Below, in pieces: positions 5,730 through 11,942 of a DNA stretch of 11,942 bases (positions are counted from its first letter, which is position 1; each line of letters opens with the position of its first letter). Origin of the DNA: Clostridia bacterium. Lineage in GTDB: Bacteria > Bacillota > Clostridia > Christensenellales > UBA1242. The notes under the pieces were generated by a model. That model worked only from the letters and a program-made list of their open reading frames with translations, was not told the origin of the DNA and did not search any database. A program made the position numbers and the translations under genes. The stretch spans positions 1 through 11,942 of the forward strand of contig JAFZUF010000128.1 of the NCBI GenBank assembly GCA_017618475.1. The letters run 5' to 3'.

Positions 5730-6626
5730 GTGTCGGTGGTTGCAACTTTGTTTTGGTTTTTTGTGGGCGGCGGGCTGGTTTGGCTTGGCGCCTTTTTTCT
5801 TTGGTGCGTCATCGGTAAATTGTCGTGTGGAGTGGTACTTGGCGCGGTGGTGCCGAGTGTCATAGTGTTTGGTATTGCCGGTATTTGCGGTTCGGTTGAA
5901 ATTACGGCCGGCATTATTTGGGGTGCAGTTACCTTTAATTTTGCCTTGGTAGGGTTATTGTATTTATGTTTTGGGATGCGTGTTGAACGGACGAGTAGTT
6001 TATTAACTTTATTATGGGTTGGTTTAGGATTTGGTGCTTGTTTTGTTGCCGGACGTCACGGTCGATTAGGCATGTGTGGTGGATGGGGTTTATTAGTGGT
6101 TGGCTTGGTGGCAGTTTGGAAAATGTGGACGCGTCAAAAAGAAACTTCAACGGAAACGCCAACGGAAAGCTGTTTAGCGTGCCACCGTTTTGGTTGGTGT
6201 GGTAGGTTGGTTTTGGCGGTTATGTTGATTGGCTTGGGGGCATGGTTGATGGTGTGGCGACATGGCGTGGTGGCGGCGGTGCTTAAGTTACCCGACAGTT
6301 GGTGCGGGGCGCTGGTGATGGCTCCGTTATGTGGCTTAACTTTTATCTTGGGATTACGTTGGCGAAAGAAATGGCAGGCGTCCACTTTCACGGTTGGTTT
6401 AATGCGAGCCAATGTGCTTTTGGTAACCGTAGGGTTAGGCTTGGTGGCGGTACTGAACGGGGGTTTACCTTTGACGCAAAGCACCTTAACGGTAACTTTG
6501 CCGTGGGTGTCGGGTTTGGCGGTGATGACCACGGTGGCGTCGTATTTACCACAAAAAACCGCCCGGTGGTGGGGCGGCTTGGTGTTGGCTTTGTATTTGG
6601 GTTATGTAGTTAGTTTGCTTGGTTAA
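5730..6626 (+). CDS. Degenerate cation/Ca2+ exchanger (CaCA) family membrane protein
   Basis: 298 residues, about ten hydrophobic segments in two halves separated by a polar linker (about 131-158, RQKETSTETPTES). The halves match the two alpha-repeats of Na+/Ca2+ exchangers. Residues 42-70 keep the spacing and G61, G65, F69 and N70 of P-E-x18-GNVIGSNIFN, and the C-terminus (ARWWGGLVLALYLGYVVSLL) matches the family's last helix. The ion-binding residues are gone, however: the Glu after Pro in repeat 1 is Ser43 and in repeat 2 (P199) is Leu200, and the GSN Asn in repeat 1 is Thr. It is probably not a Ca2+ exchanger; it may move another solute or be relaxing towards loss. The GTG start is uncertain: TATGAA (5719-5724) ends 5 bp before it, with no -35 and no SD. 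The last 17 bp overlap the end of hisS. Confidence 0.65.
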   Translation: MSVVATLFWFFVGGGLVWLGAFFLWCVIGKLSCGVVLGAVVPSVIVFGIAGICGSVEITAGIIWGAVTFNFALVGLLYLCFGMRVERTSSLLTLLWVGLGFGACFVAGRHGRLGMCGGWGLLVVGLVAVWKMWTRQKETSTETPTESCLACHRFGWCGRLVLAVMLIGLGAWLMVWRHGVVAAVLKLPDSWCGALVMAPLCGLTFILGLRWRKKWQASTFTVGLMRANVLLVTVGLGLVAVLNGGLPLTQSTLTVTLPWVSGLAVMTTVASYLPQKTARWWGGLVLALYLGYVVSLLG

Positions 6627-7875
6627 GGTACTGTACCAAAGTTTTGATATCATTTAATGCAAAGTCAGTTTGTTCGCCGGTTTGCATGTTTTTTATGCAG
6701 AAACGACCATTGGTAATTTCGTCGGCTCCGATGACAGCGGTAAACGGAATTTGGGTGGCGGCAGCATATTCCATGGCTTTACCGACTTTGGGTTTGGCGG
6801 TCCAAAGCATAATTGGTAAACCGCAAGCGCGTAATTGGTTAGCGATGACATGGCATTGCGGGGTAGTATCCATAGGCACTAAAAGTAATTTAATCGGGCT
6901 GGCAACTTGGGTCGCAGTTAAAAGTGCGGCGATTGGTTCCAACCCAAACGAAAGACCGACCGCGGGATAAGCCACGCCAGAACCAACAAAATTGGTAATG
7001 ATTTTGTCGTAACGTCCGCCACCACCAAGTGATGACGTATAGCGACCTTGCGCGTCAAAGACTTCCCAGACGACGCCGGTGTAAACGTTCAGTCCGCGCG
7101 CGAGTGATGGGGTAAAGACACAATACTGTGCCAAGTTTAAAGCATTTAATTGCGCCCAAATTTCTTTAATTTCGGCGATGCCGGTGTTATTTGGTAAAAG
7201 TTTTTCCAAAGCCGGTAAATCCAAAGTAATAGTATCCAATAACTGGACGGCTTTGTCCGTCGGTAAATATTTACCTAATTCAGTTAAGGTTTCTTCACGT
7301 GTAATTTTTTTGATTTTGTCCAAAACGCCGATAATTGCATCGTGGTTGTCGGTCACGCCCAACGCTTGTAGCAAACCGGTTAAAATTTGACGGTGGCCAA
7401 TTTGAATTTGCGGGGTAATGCCTAGTTGTAAATAGCAAGTAATCGCCAATTCTAACAATTCAATTTCGATACCACGGCTACCATCACCGACGACGTCGAC
7501 GTCGCATTGAATAAATTCACGTAAGCGACCGGCTTTAACCGGACCATTACGGAAAACTTTGCCAATTTCATAACGTTTGAACGGTAATTTCAAACTGCGG
7601 TTTAAGGCAATGTACTTGCAAAACGGCACGGTTAAATCAAAGCGTAAACCTAAATCACGTGCGCCTTGATCAGACAGTGAGTAAATTTCTTTGACGATTT
7701 CGGCTTGTTCGCCGTACTTATAGGTCAGTAAGTCGCGATAGTTCAGCATGGCTGTGTCCAACGGTTGATAACCGTACAGTTCAAAGTTACGGCGTAAAGT
7801 ATCCGTGATATGATTGCGTAAAGTCATCACGGCTGGGTCAAAATCAGTGACACCTTTTAAATTACGAATTACCAT
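6610..7875 (-). CDS. hisS: Histidyl-tRNA synthetase (archaeal/eukaryal-like sequence type)
   Basis: 421 residues, usual for HisRS, a class II enzyme that charges tRNA-His. Motif 2 is RYEIGKVFRNGPVKAGRLREF (101-121), continuing QCDVDVVG. The histidine motif is ARGLNVYTG (259-267), then GGGGRYD (284-290) and motif 3 VGLSFGLEP (306-314). The anticodon-binding domain spans about 328-420. FRxGPVKxGRxREFxQCDVDVVG is the wording of the archaeal/eukaryal-like branch, also found in some Bacillota. The usual RGLDYYTG reads RGLNVYTG, losing the Asp and the first Tyr. The ATG overlaps the metG stop (ATGGTAA, 7-bp overlap) and has the SD AAAAGGA 5 nt upstream, so the two genes form an operon with coupled translation. 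The 3' end overlaps the converging exchanger gene by 17 bp. Confidence 0.95.
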   Translation of the reverse strand: MVIRNLKGVTDFDPAVMTLRNHITDTLRRNFELYGYQPLDTAMLNYRDLLTYKYGEQAEIVKEIYSLSDQGARDLGLRFDLTVPFCKYIALNRSLKLPFKRYEIGKVFRNGPVKAGRLREFIQCDVDVVGDGSRGIEIELLELAITCYLQLGITPQIQIGHRQILTGLLQALGVTDNHDAIIGVLDKIKKITREETLTELGKYLPTDKAVQLLDTITLDLPALEKLLPNNTGIAEIKEIWAQLNALNLAQYCVFTPSLARGLNVYTGVVWEVFDAQGRYTSSLGGGGRYDKIITNFVGSGVAYPAVGLSFGLEPIAALLTATQVASPIKLLLVPMDTTPQCHVIANQLRACGLPIMLWTAKPKVGKAMEYAAATQIPFTAVIGADEITNGRFCIKNMQTGEQTDFALNDIKTLVQYLNQAN

Positions 7876-9452
7876 TTGCGTCCTTTTACTTCATTAATAT
7901 CTAATTTTTGGTACAAGACACTGATGTCGCCCAGTGTTTTGTTTGCAAGCCAAGTTTCAACTTTGGCGGTGCCGTTCGGGATGAAATATTTTAACATTTC
8001 GACCGCAGCGCGAATAACCGTCACGCATTCGGCGATGGTTTGTGGGTCTAAAGTTTTCCACGGCGTGTTATCACTGAACCATTTATTGCCAAATGCTACT
8101 AATGTCATAGCGGTTGCCAAAGCTTTACTGCAGGCGCCGGCTTCGATTAAACTATTAAATTCAGTGCGAGTGCTTTCAATCGTTTGTGTAATGGTTGGAT
8201 TTGGGCGCATTGCCGGGATCTCACCGTTGAATTTATTTTTAATGAAACTTAAAGTGCGGTTGACCAAGTTACCGAAGTTATCAATTAATTCGCCGTTAAC
8301 CGTGTAAACAAAATCTTCGAAAGAGAAGTTGGCATCTTTTTTGTCGTTAGTGTTACGTAAGAAGTAGTAACGAATCATGTCAACGTTAAAGTTATCAATT
8401 AATTGGCGCGCGCTGATATAATTGCCGGTCGATTTGGAAATCTTTTTACCGTTCATGTTCAGATATTCACTGCTGATAATGTAGTCGGGTAAGTGCCAAC
8501 GGTGTTTGTTTTCGGCAAGTAATAGGCCGGGCAAAATCACACTGTGGAACGGAATGTTGTCTTTGGCGTGGACGTAATAATGACGTTTGGGTGTGTTATT
8601 ATCGTCTAATAAGAAATCTTGCCAATCGGGTTTAACCGCTTGTGTGGCGGACAGATAACCCAAAACGTTTTCCGCCCAAATGTACACGCGTTTATCGGTA
8701 ATGTCGCCAAGTAACTTTTTGGCATTGTCGGGGAGTGGCACACCCCAAGTAATGTTACGGGTAATAGCACGGTCGACCAAACCTTCGTTCAAGTATTTAT
8801 TGGTCATGCCGACAGCATTGTTCGTCCATTGGTTTTGTTTGTCGTGCAAGTTTTTTTCAATAGCTTTTTGAAATTTACTCAAACGTAAATAAATTTGTTT
8901 GGTTTCGCGCAATTCGGGGGTAGCACCACATAGTTTGCAACGCGGGTCTTTTAAATCTTCTGGTTCCAAAATTTTACCACAATGGTCGCATGAATCGCCT
9001 TTGGCATGTTCGCCACAAAAAGGACAAGTACCTTCAACGTAGCGGTCGGGTAGATATTGTTGACAATGGTTGCAATATAATTGTGGTACAGTTTTGACGA
9101 AAACGTTGTCTGTATCATAAAGGTCGGCGTGAAAGTTGGCCGCGAATTGTTGGTGTGCCGGAGTTAAGGTGGCGGTAAAATTATCAAAAGTAAAGCCTAA
9201 ATCGGCAAGGTCGCGTTTATGACTGGTAGCGTATTTTTCCGCGATTTGATTTGGGGTTAGATTTTCCGCTTTGGCGGTCACCAAAATTGGCGTACCGAAA
9301 CAATCGCTGCCACTGACAAAACTGACCGCGGCACCGTGGTCGCGATAGTAGCGCGCAATGACATCGGCGGGTAGTGATGAGGCAATGTGTCCTAAATGTA
9401 AATTGCCGTTAGCGTAGGGCCATGATAAGCCAATTAGTACGTTAAGTTTCAT
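7869..9452 (-). CDS. metG: Methionyl-tRNA synthetase
   Basis: 527 residues. Class I signatures are HLGH at 19-22 (after SWPYANGN) and KISKS at 337-341. Two complete zinc knuckles are visible: C127/C130/C143/C146 and C155/C158/C172/C175, i.e. the four-plus-four Cys type. The anticodon-binding helix carries NKWFSDNTPW (456-465), which reads the CAU anticodon. The protein ends soon after the helical domain and lacks the C-terminal tRNA-binding (Trbp111-like) domain that many bacterial MetRS carry. ATG 9452 has no SD; TACAAT ends 7 bp upstream, leaving no space for a T-box leader. It is the first gene of a two-gene operon with hisS. Confidence 0.96.
   Translation of the reverse strand: MKLNVLIGLSWPYANGNLHLGHIASSLPADVIARYYRDHGAAVSFVSGSDCFGTPILVTAKAENLTPNQIAEKYATSHKRDLADLGFTFDNFTATLTPAHQQFAANFHADLYDTDNVFVKTVPQLYCNHCQQYLPDRYVEGTCPFCGEHAKGDSCDHCGKILEPEDLKDPRCKLCGATPELRETKQIYLRLSKFQKAIEKNLHDKQNQWTNNAVGMTNKYLNEGLVDRAITRNITWGVPLPDNAKKLLGDITDKRVYIWAENVLGYLSATQAVKPDWQDFLLDDNNTPKRHYYVHAKDNIPFHSVILPGLLLAENKHRWHLPDYIISSEYLNMNGKKISKSTGNYISARQLIDNFNVDMIRYYFLRNTNDKKDANFSFEDFVYTVNGELIDNFGNLVNRTLSFIKNKFNGEIPAMRPNPTITQTIESTRTEFNSLIEAGACSKALATAMTLVAFGNKWFSDNTPWKTLDPQTIAECVTVIRAAVEMLKYFIPNGTAKVETWLANKTLGDISVLYQKLDINEVKGRKW
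7881..7887 (-). promoter_or_regulatory. Shine-Dalgarno site of hisS
   Basis: AAAAGGA on the minus strand, inside the last codons of metG and 5 nt from the hisS ATG. It marks hisS as an internal operon gene that uses SD initiation, unlike metG itself. Confidence 0.7.
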
Positions 9453-9459
9453 AATATGA

Positions 9460-9488
9460 ATTGTAGCATATTTTTGTTTGGCTCACAA
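9460..9488 (-). promoter_or_regulatory. metG-hisS promoter with extended -10, predicted leaderless
   Basis: On the minus strand: TTGTGA (9488-9483, 4/6), 17 bp, TACAAT (9465-9460, 5/6), with TGC directly before the -10. The box ends 7 bp before ATG 9452. Confidence 0.72.
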
Positions 9489-9521
9489 TTATAATCTTAA
9501 AGAATGTCAGTTCGCGGATTG

Positions 9522-9550
9522 TTGACAAATATGTTATAAATTACTAAAAT
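9522..9550 (+). promoter_or_regulatory. Sigma-A-type promoter of the zinc-ribbon gene
   Basis: A perfect TTGACA (9522-9527), 17 bp, TAAAAT (9545-9550, 5/6). The predicted start near 9557 gives a leader of about 27 nt that contains an SD, the conventional layout. Confidence 0.8.
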
Positions 9551-9569
9551 TGAGTATAGAAAGAAAAAC

Positions 9570-9574
9570 GGAGG
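9570..9574 (+). promoter_or_regulatory. Shine-Dalgarno site of the zinc-ribbon gene
   Basis: GGAGG followed by T, 9 nt before ATG 9584. It is the strongest SD in the window and fixes the start. Confidence 0.88.
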
Positions 9575-9583
9575 TAAAAACAA

Positions 9584-10456
9584 ATGCCTAGTGGACATAG
9601 CAGTGGTGGACATTTTGGGGGCGGAAGCTTTTCGGGCTCACGTGGCGGACATTTTGGGGGCTCGCATGGTTCGTTTAGTTCGCATAGTCATAGTAATGTA
9701 ACACGAAGTTATCGTTCTTGGTTTGCGCCACGTGTGATGGTTTTTGGTGGACGTACTATTTATATGGGCAGTGGACGTGCCAGTGCTGCTTCGGTTTTGG
9801 GCATCTTTGTCGTATTAGCAATAATCGCAACCGCGTTTGCCGGTTTAACTTGGTCGGACGCCGGTGATAAAATTGGAATTATTAAAGAGGATTATGCCAT
9901 TTATCAAACGATGGCAGAATATGCTGATGCACATTCTGATTACCAAACAATTGGTTCCGTCACTGGAGTTGAGTGTTATGAAGAAGGTAGTAATTACTGT
10001 ATTTTTTACACATTTAAAACTGCTGATGACAAAACAGTGGAAGGCTATTCCTTTTATGTTTATCATTTAAATGATTATAAAAAAGGTGACAGTGTTGTAT
10101 TGGCAATAGATACGACGAAGGATAAAATTAATATGACCACTGAGTCGGTACCATTGGATTTTAAAGATGCAAATATTGAAAATGACGATGAATACATTCA
10201 TTATCAAGCTGTTTATAAAATAGCGCGGATTGCAACCATGGGATTGATTGGGTTTACTTTGCTTTTAATTGTGAGTACGGTCTTGGTACCATTGACCGCG
10301 AAGAAAGCGACTGCGGAACAAATTGCGGAAAATAAACAAAATAACGCAAACAATCAAAGTGCGCCAGAAGGAACTTGGCGTTGTGAATATTGCAATGCTT
10401 TAAATGACAACGGTAAAGAACGTTGTGATGGTTGTGGTGCCAAACGTCAAAAATAA
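9584..10456 (+). CDS. Two-helix membrane protein with Gly/Ser/His-rich N-terminus and C-terminal zinc ribbon
   Basis: 290 residues. The first ~37 residues are almost only Gly, Ser, His and Phe, with repeats GGHFGG and SHSHS, which may bind metal. A basic stretch and one helix (about 69-89) follow. A domain of ~125 residues (90-214) comes next; its Y-x-x-x-Y-x-F-K...VEGYSF...YKKGDSVVLAIDTTKDKIN pattern resembles DUF3592-type domains between two helices. The second helix spans about 215-237. After a polar linker the protein ends in WRCEYCNALNDNGKERCDGC, a RanBP2-like zinc ribbon with C267, C270, C281 and C284. With the positive-inside rule, both ends should be cytoplasmic and the middle domain outside. 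The function is unknown; the ribbon could bind RNA or protein. A strong SD and promoter suggest good expression. Confidence 0.82.
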   Translation: MPSGHSSGGHFGGGSFSGSRGGHFGGSHGSFSSHSHSNVTRSYRSWFAPRVMVFGGRTIYMGSGRASAASVLGIFVVLAIIATAFAGLTWSDAGDKIGIIKEDYAIYQTMAEYADAHSDYQTIGSVTGVECYEEGSNYCIFYTFKTADDKTVEGYSFYVYHLNDYKKGDSVVLAIDTTKDKINMTTESVPLDFKDANIENDDEYIHYQAVYKIARIATMGLIGFTLLLIVSTVLVPLTAKKATAEQIAENKQNNANNQSAPEGTWRCEYCNALNDNGKERCDGCGAKRQK

Positions 10457-10457
10457 T

Positions 10458-10486
10458 TTGTGGAAAAGGTAGCAATCTGCTAAGCT
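10458..10486 (+). promoter_or_regulatory. Candidate promoter of the dehydrogenase gene
   Basis: TTGTGG (10458-10463), 17 bp, TAAGCT (10481-10486, 4/6), with TGC directly before it. It ends 9 bp before ATG 10496. The -10 is weak, but spacing and TGn match the other leaderless promoters here. Confidence 0.5.
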
Positions 10487-10495
10487 GGTGCACGT

Positions 10496-11383
10496 ATGAC
10501 TAATATCAAGCGATGGTTAGAACAAAACACAGCCAGTTTGCAAGGGCAGGTTGTGGTAATCACGGGAGCGACCGGCGGATTAGGTCAAGCGGTGGTACGA
10601 TATTTGGTTCAATCTAAAGCGCAAGTGATTATGCTTGGGCGCAATATACAAAATATGCGTGATTTAAGTACGCAATTACGTGAAGAATTTCCGGAAGCAA
10701 AAATTGAAACTTTGGCAGTAGATTTGAACCAGATTAAATCGGTTAATGGTGTGGCGGCACAATTAGTTAATTGCCAAATTGATTACTTAATTTTGAATGC
10801 AGGCATTTATCATGTGCCGTTGGTAACTGGTCAATTAGGTTACAATAATGTTTTCCAAGTTAACTTTATCAGCCAGTATTACTTAATGAAACAATTATTG
10901 CCGGCATTACAACGTACGAAAGGAAAAGTAGTAGCAGTGAGCAGCTTAGTGCATAGTTCGATATGCTTGGATGAAAATGATATTGATTATACTAAACACG
11001 CGAAAGCGCAACCGGTTTATGCGAATTCGAAACGGTTTTTGACTTTGGCCTTAAGTGAATTTTTTAAAGACCGTAATGACGTACGTCTGGCGATTGTGCA
11101 CCCGGGAGTAACCTTGACGCCGATGACTAATTACAAAAACAAAAAAATCGTAGCGGCGGGAATGAAATTGGTCTTACCAAAATCTTCGGTGGCGGCCCTT
11201 AATTTAATTAAAGGTGTTTTTACCGAAATTAAATGTGACGAATGGATTGGCCCGAAGTTCTTGAAAATTTGGGGTGCGCCAACGGTCAGCAAATTACCAA
11301 AGGCGACAGCGGAAGAACGCGCGAAGATTTTTAACTTGGCGGAAAGCATTGGTAAGGTCATCGAAAAATCCAATTTGTTTTAA
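10496..11383 (+). CDS. Short-chain dehydrogenase/reductase (SDR)
   Basis: 295 residues with all classical SDR signatures: TGATGGLG (23-30) for NAD(P) binding, NAG (101-103), a catalytic Ser in VSS (149-150), Tyr175 and Lys179 in YANSK, and HPGV (202-205). The layout, with a long ~25-residue lead before the Rossmann fold and an extended C-terminus with WGAPTVSKLPKATAEERAK, resembles retinol-dehydrogenase/WWOX-like SDRs that act on lipids or other hydrophobic alcohols. The substrate cannot be told from sequence. No transmembrane helix is apparent. The start has no clear SD; a weak extended -10 lies 9 bp upstream. The gene is followed directly by the rRNA promoter, and no convincing terminator separates them, so some read-through into the rRNA operon is possible. 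Confidence 0.92.
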   Translation: MTNIKRWLEQNTASLQGQVVVITGATGGLGQAVVRYLVQSKAQVIMLGRNIQNMRDLSTQLREEFPEAKIETLAVDLNQIKSVNGVAAQLVNCQIDYLILNAGIYHVPLVTGQLGYNNVFQVNFISQYYLMKQLLPALQRTKGKVVAVSSLVHSSICLDENDIDYTKHAKAQPVYANSKRFLTLALSEFFKDRNDVRLAIVHPGVTLTPMTNYKNKKIVAAGMKLVLPKSSVAALNLIKGVFTEIKCDEWIGPKFLKIWGAPTVSKLPKATAEERAKIFNLAESIGKVIEKSNLF

Positions 11384-11453
11384 TCAGCTAAAAAATAAAT
11401 AAAAATGCTGCAAAAAATCTTTTGGAAAATTGAAAAAAAGTTATAAAAAACCC
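11384..11453 (+). promoter_or_regulatory. A-tract-rich UP-like region upstream of the rRNA promoter
   Basis: About 70 bp with phased runs of A and T (for example AAAAAATAAATAAAA and GAAAAAAAG), ending just before the -35 box. This fits an UP element or intrinsic bend that raises rRNA transcription. A CAGC/GCTG pair could form only a 4-bp stem with a long loop and no U tract. Confidence 0.5.
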
Positions 11454-11482
11454 TTGACATGGGTGTAACGCTGTGATAGATT
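11454..11482 (+). promoter_or_regulatory. rRNA operon promoter
   Basis: A perfect TTGACA (11454-11459), 17 bp, TAGATT (11477-11482, 4/6), with TGA directly before the -10 as an extended element. The predicted start is near 11489, giving a leader of about 130 nt before the 16S 5' end. Confidence 0.8.
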
Positions 11483-11514
11483 ATGGTTATCGCGTTCAGC
11501 AATGGACGTGGTGG

Positions 11515-11529
11515 TGTTCATTGAAAACT
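11515..11529 (+). promoter_or_regulatory. boxA antitermination site in the rRNA leader
   Basis: TGTTCATTGAAAACT matches the Bacillota-type rRNA boxA, bound by NusB/NusE to prevent premature termination. It lies about 25 nt into the predicted transcript. Confidence 0.72.
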
Positions 11530-11622
11530 TAATACTTTGTACACATTTGTATAAGATTGTAGGTTTAATAAACACTATATCTTTGTCAATTTATGTCAGT
11601 CAAGAACTGAGTTTATCAAATT

Positions 11623-11942
11623 TAATATTAGAGTTTGATTCTGGCTCAGGACGAACGCTGGCGGCGTGCTTAATACATGCAAGTCGAACGGATATGTAGC
11701 AATACATATTAGTGGCGGACGGGTGAGTAACGCGTAACCAACCTGCCTTTTACAGGGGAATAACACTTGGAAACAGGTGCTAATACCGCATATGACCACA
11801 ACACGGCATCGTGAAGGGGTAAAAGTTTTATCGGTAAAAGAGGGGGTTGCGTATCATTAGCTTGTTGGTGAGGTAACGGCCCACCAAGGCGACGATAGTT
11901 ACCCGGCCTAAGAGGGTGATCGGGCACATTGGGACTGAGATA
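11623..11942 (+). rRNA. rrs: 16S ribosomal RNA, 5' part (truncated by window end)
   Basis: The universal AGAGTTTGAT-x-x-TGGCTCAG begins at 11630; by analogy with E. coli the mature end lies about 7 nt earlier. Conserved GACGAACGCTGGCGGCGTGC, CATGCAAGTCGAACG, GGCGGACGGGTGAGTAACGCG and GGGACTGAGATA follow in order. About 320 nt are present, covering V1 and V2. The sequence looks Bacillota-like. GAGATA in place of the commoner GAGACA near the end is a lineage clue seen in several uncultured gut Clostridia/Bacilli groups. The 3' end with the anti-Shine-Dalgarno is outside the window. A 5-bp hairpin TCAGT/ACTGA (11596-11610) sits just upstream in the leader. Confidence 0.97.

Noticed and set aside
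6134..6613. Long frames on both strands inside the exchanger gene
   Set aside because: The absence of stops follows from the GT-rich codon use of the real gene. Their peptides show no helix pattern or motif, and there are no start signals.
6627..6637. GGTACTGTACC as a terminator for the exchanger gene
   Set aside because: The loop is too small for the full palindrome, only four T's follow at a distance, and it encodes hisS residues.
10470..10482. Perfect 5-bp hairpin TAGCA-ATC-TGCTA between the zinc-ribbon gene and the SDR gene
   Set aside because: It has no U tract and a weak stem, so it is not a terminator. It overlaps the candidate promoter and could be chance.
11502..11927. Open frames across the rRNA leader and 16S gene on both strands
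   Set aside because: The region is clearly rRNA; open frames there are by chance.
1..11942. Mobile elements, CRISPR arrays, tRNA genes, or a multi-gene defence system
   Set aside because: I saw no transposase or integrase motifs, no spaced direct repeats, no cloverleaf with a GTTCRANYC arm, and no nuclease or helicase genes.

Overview
The window looks like a moderately AT-rich chromosome segment from a spore-forming or formerly spore-forming member of the Bacillota. Three things point there: a YabP-family sporulation protein, a Bacillota-style boxA (TGTTCATTGAAAACT) in the rRNA leader, and a 16S 5' part containing GGCGTGCTTAATACATGCAAG. I cannot place it below phylum, because only about 320 nt of the 16S gene are present. 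Nothing suggests a phage, a transposon or CRISPR. Genes end in TAA and the standard code reads through.

Layout from left to right. (1) 1-889 is the 3' part of an FtsX/MacB-type ABC permease, closed by a bidirectional terminator. (2) 954-1205 (minus) is a small Cys-rich two-helix membrane protein with a strong Shine-Dalgarno (SD) site and a structured leader. (3) 1380-2627 is a membrane-anchored coiled-coil protein with a Thr-rich tail. It meets cysS (2704-4092, minus) at a second bidirectional terminator. (4) From 4121 a run of plus-strand genes follows: yabP, a tiny membrane protein, a pilin-like two-helix protein with a six-Cys ectodomain, acyl carrier protein, and a degenerate cation/Ca2+ exchanger homologue. 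(5) A metG-hisS operon (minus, 9452-6610) converges on the exchanger, with overlapping 3' ends. (6) From 9584 come a membrane protein with a zinc ribbon and a Gly/Ser/His-rich N-terminus, then a short-chain dehydrogenase. (7) An rRNA promoter and leader follow, then the 5' end of 16S rRNA.

The most striking feature is how genes begin. For at least five genes (1380, cysS, yabP, acpP, metG) a good sigma-A-like -10 box, often with an extended TGn, ends only 5-7 bp before the start codon, and no SD is visible. That geometry predicts leaderless mRNAs. cysS and yabP are divergent with only 28 bp between their start codons, and that gap holds both -10 boxes. A minority of genes (954-1205, hisS, 9584) instead have clear SD sequences, so the organism appears to mix two modes of initiation. 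This also leaves no room for the T-box leaders usually found upstream of aminoacyl-tRNA synthetase genes in Bacillota.

The recognisable genes are mostly housekeeping: three aminoacyl-tRNA synthetases, ACP and rRNA for translation and lipid synthesis. Between them sit unassigned envelope proteins. No gene cluster forms an obvious multi-component system. All promoter, topology and homology statements come from reading the sequence by eye; no database search was run.
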